From contig NC_088315.1 of the NCBI RefSeq assembly GCF_910592395.1, positions 8,868,501-8,932,500 on the forward strand: a DNA stretch of 64,000 nucleotides. The letters are read 5' to 3'. Below the pieces are notes generated by a model. It was not told where the DNA came from, did not search any database, and was given only the letters and a program-made list of their open reading frames with translations. The stretch's first letter is position 1, and the number at the start of each line of letters is the position of its first letter. This document shows, piece by piece, positions 24,285 through 36,800 of the stretch. Source of the DNA: Lineus longissimus (Eukaryota; Nemertea; Pilidiophora; Heteronemertea; Lineidae). Both the position numbers and the translations under genes were made by a program.

Positions 24285-24490
24285 CAACCCGCTGGCCATG
24301 GAGGAATTCCTTTATGGCCTAATGGTTGGTGTATTGTCTCCAGAGTTGGAAGTTAAGGAACGTTGAGCAAGGTCAGGCCATCAAGGAATCCTTTATAGCC
24401 CTGTGGTTGGTGTGGATGTCCCCATCATCAAGGTGAGCAATGTTAGGCTTGCATTGTAGCGATTTGGTGGATGGGTGGCATAATGCGTGT
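24285..24490 (+). mobile_element. SINE fragments with 5S rRNA-like internal promoter
   Basis: Two nearby copies of 'aggaatTcctttatggcc...' heads are followed by 'gttggaagttaaggaacgttgagcaaggtcagg' style text and by 'atcatcaaggtgagcaatgttaggc...gtggatgggtgg'. The order resembles the 5S rRNA A box and intermediate element (AAGCTAAGCAGGGTCGGG ... GGATGGG). A related copy lies at 44195-44290. Confidence 0.5.
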
Positions 24491-24873
24491 TAAATTGGAA
24501 TTGATGTAGCTCGCGGATGAGCTCTCTTTGTCCAAGGTGGAATGGTGTGTTGAATATCTGAAATATACAACCTCACCTGACCAGCCAGGCTATCGACTAA
24601 GGATTCTTTTTTAACCTCCACAAATAGGCAAACACAAGACTTGAAAAAAACATAATTGCAGTATTTTTTACATTAAATGCATAATTTTATTACAAAGAAA
24701 GAAGGTATACATATGTAAATATAAACATAAAATGGCATGAAAAAGCTGTAATATTTGAAAGCTGTTTAAAACATGATGAGATTGCTTCATCGACATTTGC
24801 TGGTACTTTAAATTGATAAAATCTAAGAGATCTGTCTTTGGTTGTACTCAAAGATAAAAGTATACAAAGCGTT

Positions 24874-26705
24874 TCATCCCCTGACCTCCCTGAACTGAAC
24901 CTCTGTCCTATATCTGTAAAGTTCATCGTCTTTTCTCGCCGACTGCAAGGCAATGTATTCATAATCCTCGACGGTGACGTTAAATCCAAACGAGACGTAC
25001 AACGTCATCATGACGGCGAGGAGGAATCGATCCAGCGTCATTATGGGATGGCACCATAATATGAACGTCAGGCAGCTCGTCCCTGGATGACGCATCGCAC
25101 GGTAGAGGTGGCGGGCTGCCGGAGACTTGTACTTCATCGGGTACTCGGCTCCAATGCAGTAAAAATACACCTGAAAGGAAAACGATAACAATAGAGACTT
25201 GCATTTGGATGCTATCTGAATTACTTATTGGAAAATAAAATGATGAAGTGAAAGTTAAAAGACTCTAGCTATATCACAGCGCCCAATCAAATCAATATAC
25301 TTTTTAAAAGGGTAAGAATACACTCCCCCAAGTCTTTTCTCAAACAAATTGTAGGAGAAATGCTTATTTTTGATCCAATCTTGAAAATTCAAAGATTCAC
25401 ACCGAATTGAGACAAAGAACTTTCCATTCCACTTATTTAATTTAGCATCTACTGAGAGAAAAAAGTCTGAACTCCACCCAAAATTGGAACTTTGACATCC
25501 CCATGATACAGGCCTCGTCCATTTACCTGTTTGAGTCCGATCAATTCTGCTAGGTCCATGGTGAGTACTGCTCCTAGTAGCAGGACCCAGGCTATGACAT
25601 GGATAACGACGAAGACAGTCCACCAGAAGATGCTCTGAGAGGTGTCAAGATGCCATATGATGTACTCAGTTACTGGACACCAGTGTGAAACAAGAGTCTG
25701 AAAGTCAAGAAGAGATTTATAATTTATGTAATTCATTGTCTCCAGCTTATTTATTGTACAGATGGCAAACCATGAAGACATTGGCAGTACTTTTGTCAGA
25801 AAGGTCCGATAGAAAAGGGAATCTAACGTGTGTCCAATTTTCATCAGGGTTGTACTAACTCCAACTGGAATATCAAATAGTTTCTAATCCAAAGTACTTT
25901 CACAATCATGAACATCAATCTCGATTCGACACTCAATTTTCACATTCCACAAAACTTGGCCTTGGTTAAAAATCATCAGATGCACTTACATACAAGACAA
26001 AAGAAGTCATCAAAACATAGAGAGATCTCTCAACAACGATGCCACTCCTGTTGCCATAGATGAACCTTTTGAAGCACGATGACGCCATTATGCTGTGTTG
26101 CAGGATGAAGAGTCCAACCAGGAGAAAGTCCCAGAGCAATGCATCCCATGAGCTCCAGTCACCTGAAAAAGAGAATTTGTTCCATGTACAAGTACAGTAG
26201 AACCTCTCTGTTAAGGACACCCTTGGGACGTACATGTACTGTCCTTAATACAGAGGTGTCGCCCTGATCAGAGTCACATTGAATGGAAACAACCAATTTA
26301 ACTTAAGTCTTAAGACCATAAGGCATAAGTACTAAACTAGTGTCCTTAAAGAGACTGTACATATACATCATCATCAGTCAATATGATCAGATATATTTTG
26401 TGCCATGAACCAGTAAGAAAGTATCCTTGTTGTTTCACTTGTCCTGGCATGCATGGTTGGTATCAAAACCAACCTTGTCATCAGTCATGACATGAGCCCC
26501 GAAAAAATACACTAGGCCTATACCAGATACAAAGTCAGATTGAGATGAGGTGTTGGCTACTCAACTCACCAGGTTGGTTGGAGTTTTTGGGCCAAAACTG
26601 GCTTGAGCAGAAGCTCACAAAGAAAAGGGTTGACATAAACACACTACAAAAAGATATGCAGGCGATTATCATGAGTGGAATACGTTTGAATAGTGTCTCA
26701 AACAT
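24874..26705 (-). CDS. NRM: Nurim, inner nuclear membrane protein
   Basis: Multi-pass inner nuclear membrane protein of the nurim/isoprenylcysteine methyltransferase-like superfamily; its biochemical role is not settled. Four exons: 26570-26705, 25990-26162, 25527-25697, 24874-25170; 777 nt, 258 aa (human 262). Recognisable blocks are LFILQHSIMASSCFK, the VIAWVLLLGAVLTMDLAELIGLKQ helix (human DYAELMGLKQV), and KSPAARHLYRAMRHPGTSCL (human LRLFSHLRHPVCVEL) leading into LWCHPIMTLDRFLLAVMMTLY. Five to six hydrophobic segments are visible. All junctions are GT-AG with matching phases (1, 0, 0). The start ATG at 26705 opens directly into a hydrophobic helix, as in other nurims. Divergent from BET1. 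Confidence 0.93.
26195..26355. mobile_element. pogo/Tigger-like MITE, 3' damaged
   Basis: TA then CAGTAGAACCTCTCTGTTAA opens the same element as at 23082. The middle (gaatggaaacaaccaattta) matches, but the 3' end is replaced and lacks the closing inverted repeat. It lies in NRM intron 1. Confidence 0.75.
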
Positions 26706-27048
26706 GATTTTGTTGACAAAAAATCTTCAAATGGACATCAGCGACCCCTATATGATGTTTTTGTTCTTTACAATTGTAATTAAATACTTATCGAAATCCG
26801 CTATAATTGCCTATGGTTCATTTCTTATGTTTAAAGTATAATTTCATTTTTGATACCAATTTAAAGATTCATAAGTCGACAAATTGAAAGAAACTGTTTA
26901 GTAACATATATTGTATGAATTGTTATACACACTTTCTAATGACGTAGTTCACAAGCAGTGTGGCAAGTGACGTGTCGAAGGAGTAATTCTTTGCAATATT
27001 TTGTTATTTATCACCTTTTAAGAGTCGATTTTGTAATTCATAAGGAGG
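26706..27048. promoter_or_regulatory. NRM/BET1 bidirectional promoter region
   Basis: Only 343 bp separate the opposed start codons. Two TGACGT cores (tgacgtag near 26940 and tgacgtgt near 26969) resemble CREB/ATF half sites. Bidirectional use is inferred from the spacing. Confidence 0.6.
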
Positions 27049-28108
27049 ATGAGGCGTGCCCATGCTGGTGTGTATCTGTCAGATTTGAGAAAATGGGATG
27101 AAAAGGTGTTTCATGGCAGAAATATCTACCTAACACTACAGTACTGCATGCATTGTACTTTTGTTGTAGGCCCTGGCCTATGACTATGTTATGTACTGTA
27201 CTAGGGTACAGCCAAATCTAGTACAGATTAAGTCTCATCTAATCTACCACTTTACAAGGTCGACTATTTTAATCAGGGTGTCTTGTGGCTGTTTATCAGT
27301 ATCACAAACTTCGGCTGCTGGTAGGATAGGATGCAGCCATGGATAAAGTTGACCATGACAATTAACAACTCCCAGTCCCACAAGCTTGCAATCAAAGTCA
27401 AATGGAGGCTTGGACTTCAGTGTATGAAATGTACAGCGTCTCGTCACTGTGAAACCTTGTGTCAAGTGTTCTTCGAATTAACGTAGCTATGTTACACACA
27501 TGTGGAAAATCCGTTTCCCTTCTCAATCTAATGTTCATGTCAACTTCTTTTCAGCGGAGGCCAGCTATGCAGCTGCCAATGGCAACAACCAGATGGTTGA
27601 AGATGAGAACGAGAGACTGGAAGAAAACTTGCAGTTTAAAGTCAAAGCTTTGAAATCTGTAAGTCTATACATGCTAGGAACAGCTAGGAACCTATTTACT
27701 CCTAGTTGGAGAAAAGAAAGTAGGGTTAAGTGCCTTGCTCAAGGACACAAAGACAAAACAGTGGTAATCCCACCAAGTATTGAACCCACTACCTCCTGAT
27801 CATTGGCAGGCGCCCTAACCACTATGTCACAGATCTTCCCTAACTCTGAAACGACACCAAACAAACAGATAACCCGTTCTTGCCATTCATTTCAGCTGAG
27901 CATAGATATAGGAACAGAAGTCAAATATCAGAATAAGATGTTAAAAGACATGGATGAGGACTTTGACAACTCTGGTGGAATACTGAAGGCAACAATGGGG
28001 AGGCTGGGAGCGATCGCGAGATCCGGTGGAAATCGATTTATATGGTCCCTGCTTCTGTTTGCCCTGTTGGTCTTTCTAGTCTGTTGGTTGATTATCAAAT
28101 TCAGATGA
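27049..28108 (+). CDS. BET1: BET1 Golgi SNARE (Qc)
   Basis: Tail-anchored Qc-SNARE for ER-Golgi vesicle fusion, acting with GOSR2, STX5 and SEC22B/YKT6. Three exons: 27049-27067 (ATG AGG CGT...), 27555-27658, 27896-28108; 336 nt, 111 aa (human 118). The N-terminus MRRA matches vertebrate BET1. The block DENERLEENLQFKVKALKSLS is followed by the SNARE motif with zero-layer Gln at residue 53 (EVKYQNKML). A single C-terminal anchor (residues about 89-108) ends IIKFR. The 19-nt first coding exon uses donor GTGTGT; its phase (1) fits exon 2. A SINE sits in intron 2. Confidence 0.95.
27660..27845 (-). mobile_element. tRNA-derived SINE in BET1 intron 2
   Basis: On the minus strand 'gacatagtggttagggcgcctgcc' is a good A box, and 'gtgggttcaatac' about 25 nt on is a B box. 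The body contains the widespread 'gtgccttgctcaaggacacaa' phrase (plus strand 27729-27750). It starts right after the exon 2 donor. Confidence 0.7.
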
Positions 28109-30849
28109 GAGGAGAGATCTTAAGATACTGTTTGATTCTTGTTATCAGATTAATGCAAGGTGTCTTTTCAACTTTTGTAACAATTTCATTTAACAATGAA
28201 ATGTACAAATTTAGGCTAGGCAAATGTCAACCAGTCGAATCGGCCTCTGACCAGATTGGCCCCTGGTCAAAACAGCCAAACTTTTACTTTTTAAATTCAC
28301 TCCTGAGAGTCTCTTTCAGTTTGTCTTCTTACCAGATAAAGGCAAGGTGTCTTTTCAAATTTTGTGGCCACTTCTGTTAACCTGGGAATATAGGCAAGGC
28401 AAATGCTTACAATCAAACCTGGAGCCTTGCATTATTTCTGTAACAACCTGTGTGCAGGTGAACATTAGAAGAATATTTGTTGATTTGCCACCCAGATGAA
28501 CTTGTCTGGACATGTCTAAAGTAATCTGGGTGTCAAAATCACCAGGTTATAAGTTTGTGGTGTTCTTCATGAATCATTTGACATTGGTGCTGACTTCTCA
28601 TTATCATATTTTATGGGCATCAAGAAAAGTGTATAATTTTTCAGTATTGGTGAGAAGTTTTTAATGTTCTTCAGCGTTCACTCTCCACTTGGAAGTGTTA
28701 TCTATCCTCCAGGAGGTGTTCCTCCTCAATAATGGATGAACATTTTTTAACGTGCCTCTGCGCTTATCTTCAAGATGATCTTCAGTTATTGTGTTGTACC
28801 ATGATAACTGGACCTGATTGACACAAGTCATTTTAAAATCACATTGTAAATATGGACAATGTACATGTATTTATTTTTGTAAATAAACTATAAGAAGTAG
28901 ATATGTCTTACTTTATTGACAGGGGCTCTTGACACTACAGCACTGTGGCTCCCGTGTTTTGCTCAAGGACAAAGATAGGAAACTGCATTGATCCATCCAG
29001 GAGTCAAAACAATTACCAGTCATATTTCCTTCTGGTCCAATACCAGCGAATGACTCCAAACAATTAGTCTTCATACATGTTTTATTGATGCTGAGAAACA
29101 GCCGGTGGGTGGAGTGACCCCGCAACACACTGCTGTGGTTGCCGAGGACTAGGGCTGTACCAATTTGGAACATGCAGTCTAAAAAAGACATATAGCGCAG
29201 TAAAATTTGTTTGCAGCAGCAATCAAATTGATCTTGCCTGATTAATCTATGGATTAAATCCCCAGATCCTCCAGTTTTGATAAATATGGGAAAGCGTATC
29301 CCAGCCTTTGAAAATTCAGCCATGGTCGAATCCTGATATAGCGCCCAGTGTATTAACACTTGGGAACAAAGTGAGTTACATGTTGGAGGAAGTCCCCAAG
29401 GAGAGGGTCCAGGCTTACCGTACTTGAAAGCTACCGAAGTCCCATTCATCATTTTCAGAACAAAACAAGATGAAGATGGGATTGCTGGATATTTACAATC
29501 GGTTTAATATAAAATTCATAAGCTGTACACTTGAAAATACACTCATCCGTGGCAGTGTTTCGAAATCGTTTTGTTACAATGGTTATACAGAAATGAGATA
29601 CATGAACAATTTCTTTTAACCTTTAAATTATTTTTGACTATACAGGCAGTAAGCTCAAGCTCCCCCCACAGACACACTATGAATTGGTTGATTGTACACT
29701 TAGTAATGTCTCCAAATCATCTTCCAAGGACATTTAGCGACATTCTTCAGTCTCTTGACTTCAAATGTTGCTTGAAGGCTTGCGATAACTCAATTGTTAC
29801 ATGTACGACAGCATACATGTACTGTGTATTACCCCTACATATTTAACTTTCTGAGTTACAATGTAATTCAGGAAGCATAATTTCATCTACGATCCATAAA
29901 AATAAAACTGCTAAAAGTCTAAATTTACAAATAAAAGCATTTGGCGACATTCTCAAGTGCACTATGATACTAGCATAAATTACATTTCTACATCTCGTTA
30001 TAACTAATAGATGGAGTTACAAACATTTATGTTCCACAATTACATATACCTCAAACGAAATTGAACGCTCGGCCTCGTCTGTTACCCCAACCTTTTTGAT
30101 AATTCCCCGATGCACTCCATTTTTCGAAGTGCACCCTACGTTACAAGCATTTCTAATTTAAAGAGAAAATACTTGTATTTTCAGAAGTCACAATCTGTCG
30201 CATACATAAGCTCTCTCCAACAAACACATCACTTTCACCATCCAAACAGACACTTCTTTACTAACTATACTAATAAACCATGGGCACTTCCAGGCACTGT
30301 TGATGGGGTAGAGGAGTGTTTACAGTAATATGGATATTATGTACCCCGTGTGTATTATGTACACTGTGTGTAACGGATATTGTCAGTGAATGAGATGTTT
30401 TCCCAACTTATATCTACCCAATCGACAGTGCCTGGAAGTGCCCATGAATAATTAACATTTCGTCAAAGTTTGAGGAGTATTCAAACCTCACGGCTCACCA
30501 CTCAAACATCCTCCCTAGTCCAAAGAATCATCTACATTTCCAGCAATGGAAAAATTTACACTTTCTATCCAAAAGACAGTCCATTTAACAGGGATTAAAG
30601 AGCCCTTTTCCCAGATGCGTAGAGCAACCAGAGGTTGGGAAATAGCGCATTTGACTGTAGACATCTATTATAAAGATGTTTTCTTTTCCTATTGTACAGA
30701 TATCATTTTTTTGTAAAGGTGTTTTGTTTTCTATGTAGACTTCAGGTGTTGCGAGTGTATCTGGCCAGGGGCCTACAGTAGCCTCACGAAATCAGTGGAC
30801 AGTCAAACACCATGTACAGCAGTTTGCGGGAAGTCTAAAAGTTTGTCCT
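28109..30849. other. BET1 and KIFC1 3' regions (convergent)
   Basis: AATAAA at about 28882 is a good end signal for BET1. The rest is probably the KIFC1 3' UTR on the minus strand or intergenic. A 179-aa minus-strand frame at 28913-29452 shows no similarity that I recognise and has low-complexity composition, so it is not called. A strong inverted repeat lies at 30279-30446. Confidence 0.5.
30279..30446. repeat. 33-bp inverted repeat (hairpin or MITE)
   Basis: The arm at 30279-30311 (catgggcacttccaggcact...) and the arm at 30414-30446 (...agtgcctggaagtgcccatg) are reverse complements with about two mismatches over 33 bp, separated by 102 bp. It would lie about 400-570 nt into the KIFC1 3' UTR if that transcript extends so far. 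Confidence 0.85.
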
Positions 30850-33800
30850 TTACTTTGACTTCTTCTGAGCTGTTCCAATGTTACACTGGTTCACCTGAAA
30901 AGAGGAAAAAACATTTATCGTGCAGCAATAGTCATACTTGACATTTGAAACATTCATTATATTTATAAATTATAATTGTTTTTTAAGGGGTTATCTGGAC
31001 AAAGGACGTTCTTATTAGAAACCTGGGTCAATCAACACTTGAATGACCTTGATGTATAAATTACTCAGTTTTTCAGCTCAAATGAAGTTACGTCAAGAAA
31101 GATGCTTTAGCTTTAGCAATTGAAATAAAACAGTTGGAACAATCTCTTACCTTTGTAGCAAATCGCAACGAATTGAGAGTCTCGCTAAAGCTGTCCTCTT
31201 TCGGGGACACGTTGACGAACATGAGGGTCTTGCTGTTGCCACCCAATGAGTTTTGGAGAAGGTGTGTGAGCTTGCTGTTACGGTAAGGGATATGATTGTC
31301 CTGTAACAGATCGTAGAAACGGGGTCAGACAGTTTCAAGTAGTAATACCAAATTACGAAATCTCATTTCACTAAGCTGATTTCAAAATTATTGCTTAATG
31401 ACCACGTGTAATATTGTCCAATCAGAGCAAAGAAGAACGACTGGTTTAAACTGGATTTTGAGGTCTGGAAAAAGGCCTAAAAATAAAAGGGGAACTTAAT
31501 GCAAACTGCCAAACACATTAGAGAGGTTTAGAAAATACATGAAGAGAGGTCAAAACAATTACTATACAACCATACCTTGTTAGCCAGGGCCATGATGACA
31601 TTGCCCAGGTTGCTGAGGCTCTTATTGATGGCCTGCGTCTCCTTAAGGCGTGCTCCTTGCGAGCCAGATTCCTTCAGCCGCTCACTGCCAGCAAGGTCGA
31701 CCAGATTCAAGTTTCCTGGAAAAGAGATAGGAAAAAATGGAGATAATGATGACAAAAGCCTGGTTGCATTTCATAGATCCTATGTAGTAGTAGTAGATAC
31801 GTGAGAACCATTGTCAGAAATCAAATTTTATTTCATAGAAATTAGACACTCACCAACGCAGGACTCTCCTGTTACTGAATTATTACCAGTGATCTTCATA
31901 CGGAATACACTGTGACTTCTCGATGAGCGTTCGTTACATTTGGTTTCCGCGACTGCGCGATTATGGGATGCATTCGTCAAGAGCGTGTGGACCTGCTCCT
32001 GTGTCTTCACGTCCACCAAGGTGAGGTTAGTCACAACGACCTCGTTGCTGTTTGGTCCTGCCAGTTTGATGTCGTGTTTCTGGTCGTCTTTTCCCTCGCC
32101 CAGCAGGTCGCGTAATGTCTCGTTGTAGATTTCAAGGAATGATGCTTCCAGTAGATACTGAAAAATACACAAAGATGGTGTTCATAATTCATTGCTTGAT
32201 AGAAAATACTTGTTCTTAAGCATTGATTTGATCATTACGGTTCCAGATTTCATCAACTTTGTAAATGACAGGTTGTCTTGATTGAGATTTGTACATTTAT
32301 TTTTTTGTTATGACGCAACCATGAATTTTAAAGACTTAACTGAGTTACTCTTCAACCCAAGCTACATGTATTTTTTACCTGCCACCCTTTGTTTTCTAAC
32401 TGTTCAACCCAAGCTATTTCTCACCTGCCAGCCTTTGTTTTCCAGATCTTTCGAGGTGTGGAATATTTGCTGAATAGCCCGAGGTATCATGCCCATTGTC
32501 TCTGTATCTGTACCATTACCCTCCATTGTATATGTCTTGCCAGAACCCGTCTGGCCGTACGCGAAGATACAGACATTGTAGCCATCGAGAGCACTCTATA
32601 ATGAAAATATTATCAAATTCATCACTGATTTTCCTCTGGTGCCAACTGCTGTCCGAGACAGGGTACTACTTTATTAACATACTGCATTATGTTATGAGAT
32701 AGTCCCATTAGTTTCAACACATATTCATGTCACTGAAACAGCTGTGTTTCATTCTATTTTATTTGCAAAAGTTACGACAAAGGATTGCCGTAGTCTGAAG
32801 TGTGACCTGTTGGCTGAACCATACGATGAATGAGTGAGCAGACGATCTCTGGTGTTCTGACAAATCATATTTCATGATTGAGGACTCTTCCACAAAGATA
32901 TGGAAGTTCTTCTTTCTTTACAAAAATCATATCTTCGCAGAAGACGTTTCAACAATCAAACAGAAGTAGAAAGAGAAGAGACTTTCTAGTGGATTTGATA
33001 GGCCACTGTGCCAGCGACTGTTCTATCTTTCAGTGTTGGCTCAGCACACTGCTTTGAGAGACAGTTGTCCCTTGCACACTATTGCTCATGAAGGAAATAC
33101 ATAAGGGCTTACCTGAACTAGTTGGGATATTTCCTCGAATACGCAGGCCTGAGATGATTCGGGAGAGAAAACCCGGTCAAATGCAAAGTCGTGGCCCTTT
33201 CCATTACTTCCATTTTTGCCGCTACTTTTTGTCTACGGGAGAGAAAAAAAAACACTTTGAATGTTTTCAAAAGCCATCACTGACAGTTCATGCATATTTC
33301 TGGCGAGCAAAGTCATGGTACTCATTTTGAAAATGAGCCAAGAAGAAGTCTGCAATTGTGTTACGTCTTGAGGAGTCAAAACATTTTCGATTTCAAGATA
33401 ATTACAAACTTACATCATTCAAGCTTGATCCGGTGAGTTTCTCCATCTCTAGTGTCTTGCAGTCGTCGGGGAAGTGCATGTGCGTGACGACGCCATCTTC
33501 ATTGTCCTTGAGCTCTTCTCCTAATAGGGGGCGTACTCGGCAGAACACGCGGATGTTACCCTGAAAAGTTCATCAAGATTGTTGAAGATTATGTACCAAA
33601 CACGTTTTTTTTGTAACTCACATCTGGAGAGTTGGAGGTGGAGTTGCCTACTTGTTAAAGTGTGTGATTCATAACTTGTACAACTACGGTTTGCATCCAA
33701 TGCAGACAAAATGTTTATTACCTAGGGTAAGTCACTTTGATGTCTCAACACTTGAATGAAACAACTATGGGTATTTTCTGGTCTCTACGGCGAGCAAAGT

Positions 33801-36800
33801 ACTCGATCAAGTGGACTTTATTTGTTGAAAAATGTCGTAGAAGTCAGCATACTTTTTCTGATTGAAAGAATATCAAATGGGTAGAAGGATTCTACACTAA
33901 GTATCGGAAACCTTCGATCAGCAGGCACAAGGTTTATACCGAATTCTGTATTTTATACAAACCTTTAGCTCTTGAATCGTATTATGCAATTTCCTTCTCT
34001 CTGTCTCGTGTTCGATGAGTTTCGATGCCTGGTCTTCATTCGCCTGTATTTGTGCAGCCAGACTTGCTTTCAGTTCAACGATTTCACTGTCTTTTAACCT
34101 GCCGTACTCTAAAGATTGCTCCAATTGAATCTGAAAGAGGGAAAATCAATTTTTTGTGTGGACACTTAAGCATATGTGCCTACAAATGATTTGTTGAAGA
34201 CACACAACTGCTTGGAAATCAGGAGTTTTTGAACATCTTAGTACCAGTAACAAGACTCTAAAGCAATACAATGAAAAATCACAAGGAATTTAGTGGCCGA
34301 TGATCCTATGCTACTGTAGACCCCAAACCAGCATACCTTGGTAGCCCCGAACTCGGCATTGAGTCCCGCTTGGGCAGACGTCAGCTGAGCCAGAGAAAGT
34401 TTAAGGCCGGAGATCTCCTGTGTGGCTGCGTTTATTTCACCCTGTAGCGTGTCCCGCTGTCTTTCTATCCTCCCGTTTGACATCTGCAGATCTTCCAAGT
34501 CGTTGTGATGTTTCCGCTTCATTTCTGTGGTGGCCTGTTCAAGATCCCTGGAAGAGATATTGAAATATGAATTTTTTAAACATTGGGTTGAGCGCTGAGT
34601 TTGAAAGCTGAACAAGGACATCATAAACATATTGAGCGATTTGTAATGAACATATGTAGAAGGAAACCAGAGACCCAGGGGAAACCTATGCTGGCATTGG
34701 GATTCACCCTTTTCATAGCATAGAGACGTACTTAAACCAGGATTCGTACATATTTTGGAGTCGAGTCCAACACCTAAAGTCAACAGCAATTACCAGCCCC
34801 GAAGCATATCAAGTCATACCTCAGCTGCTTTTCCAAATTTTGCCTCTCTTTCGACACTTCATGCTTCTCCACCTCTTTGACACCGATGTCGCCTTTAAGC
34901 TGAGCATTCTGCGCCTCGAGAGCTTGGATTCGTGAGTTGAACGTCTCGATGCTGGAGACCAGGTTGTTGTTGGCCGACATGTTTTTGCCCAACATTTCCT
35001 CCATGTCTTGGAGGCGACCCTTGTAATCCCATGCGGCACGTTTCTTCGCAGCGCCACCTGCTGAAGGAGCTGAAAACAATGCGAAAGACGCTTTTGTCAA
35101 ATGCAGTTTAACCACTTCAACTAAAGGGTGTATCCAAATGTTATCATGCTTGAAGCTCATTATAATCTGAAGTAAGAAAATTAAACCAACAGCCTACCTT
35201 TTGCAGCACCTGCAGGTGGTTTCGGAGCTCCTCTTGATGTGCCAACTGGCCCTGACACACCTGAAAACAGAATAAATCATAAAACATCCTCATCGTGATC
35301 AGTAGGCTTTGCTGCCCTCCTTAACCCATTTTAAGAAAAAATGGCACTACACGCCAAAAAAGTTCAAGAAATAGTTGTCAGAATTTCACTGCAACTTCAA
35401 CTGGGACAGCTCAAGACACATTAATGGGAATACAATTGGATTAGGAAAGGTTTTTATAATGTAAAGTTGTGCTAAAGTAACCTAGTCTGAAGAATGACAT
35501 GCAATCATGCAAAGTACATGAAAGCACGCACCACAACAAGGTTCTTGTAGAGATGATCCTGAATTGCCTAAAAAGCAGATTAAGAATCACTGTTACCAAA
35601 TTTTAGGGCTTGACATACATGTTACTACATGGCAGGTAAAATAGCGAACTGCTGCCTTATGCCCTCATAGTTTTCAATTGAAGTTCGCCAATTTACCCAA
35701 CAGGCATAAAGGTATGAATACCCATCAATAATCTGATGAAATATTGTTGTATTTGCACAGGTTACAAACGTAATAAGTCCTGAATTTGCCTTCTAACGTC
35801 CGGATCCTTTATTCTAACACTGCTTCACAAAATTATACACACCAAAGTCATAATTGATAAAATAGTTCGTCGGGATGACGATTCGTGCACGTGATTATAA
35901 AATACTCGGGAGACTGGAATAACTCTCTATCGCTCTCTTTTTATCTCTCTCTCTCTGCCGAGAGCGTGCGGACAGCTGTTTTGTATTCACGCGCAGCTTT
36001 GTCTGCACCAATCAGGGGGCAACGTTGATGCGTCTCCATCCAATGAGGAGCCGCATCAATGCTGACGTAATTGATCACGCTGGGGAGAATGGAGGATTAA
36101 AAGTAGACCGTGGGAATTTTCACAGGTATCTTATCTGAACCCAATTCCAATAATCCCGCACACTTAATTCCAAGAATTACACATTACAGTGCTACTCATA
36201 AGAAAGGTTTTACAATTACTATACAACAATATCTACTGTCATTATCAATCTCTTATGTTTATGATGCTGCATAAATATTAATTCCGTTTCAAGGTTCTTG
36301 TATTTTACTCGTACTTCCCAGTGACAAATCTACAGCGCCACTGTAAGTGTAACTTTCATAAGAGACAAAGAGGTCCAGCAAAATCATTCGGCAACTTAAA
36401 ATTAGTAGAAAACACTTACTCCTTTTGAGGGTAGCTGCTGGTCTCCCCGTGTTTGTTCTCGAAGGGACTGGCGCTGCATTTCTTGTCTTATTCACGGTAG
36501 GTCTTGACGTGGCATTTCTGGTTGGACCTGTATGGGATCGTGTACCGATCGATGACGGCCGCCCGTCCAGGAAATTGGTAGTCTTTGAAGACCTCGTCCC
36601 TATGGCTGATGGGCGCCCGTCGAAGGTGTTTGTCGGGCGGGGGAACTTAGATCCAGCAACAGCACCATCAAATTTCTTTGTGAATTTGAGTTCACGCTGA
36701 AAAACAGACAAAAATATTACTACATATTAAACTTTAAAGTACTAAACTTGGTTAAAATTATAACTGTAGTATAATAACTCAAACTCCAATTTTGTCACAA

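Larger units (their letters stand above)
22704..24873. other. PAXIP1 3' UTR and convergent intergenic region
   Basis: PAXIP1 (+) and NRM (-) converge here. AATAAA near 23757 and 23850 are candidate PAXIP1 polyadenylation signals. TTTTATT at about 24687 on the plus strand could be the NRM signal on the minus strand. A MITE and 5S-like SINE fragments are listed separately. No further gene is recognised. Confidence 0.55.

Noticed and set aside
28913-29452. 179-aa minus-strand open frame between BET1 and KIFC1
   Set aside because: No recognised similarity, no domain pattern, and it lies in the likely 3' UTR of KIFC1; the length can arise by chance in repeat-like DNA.
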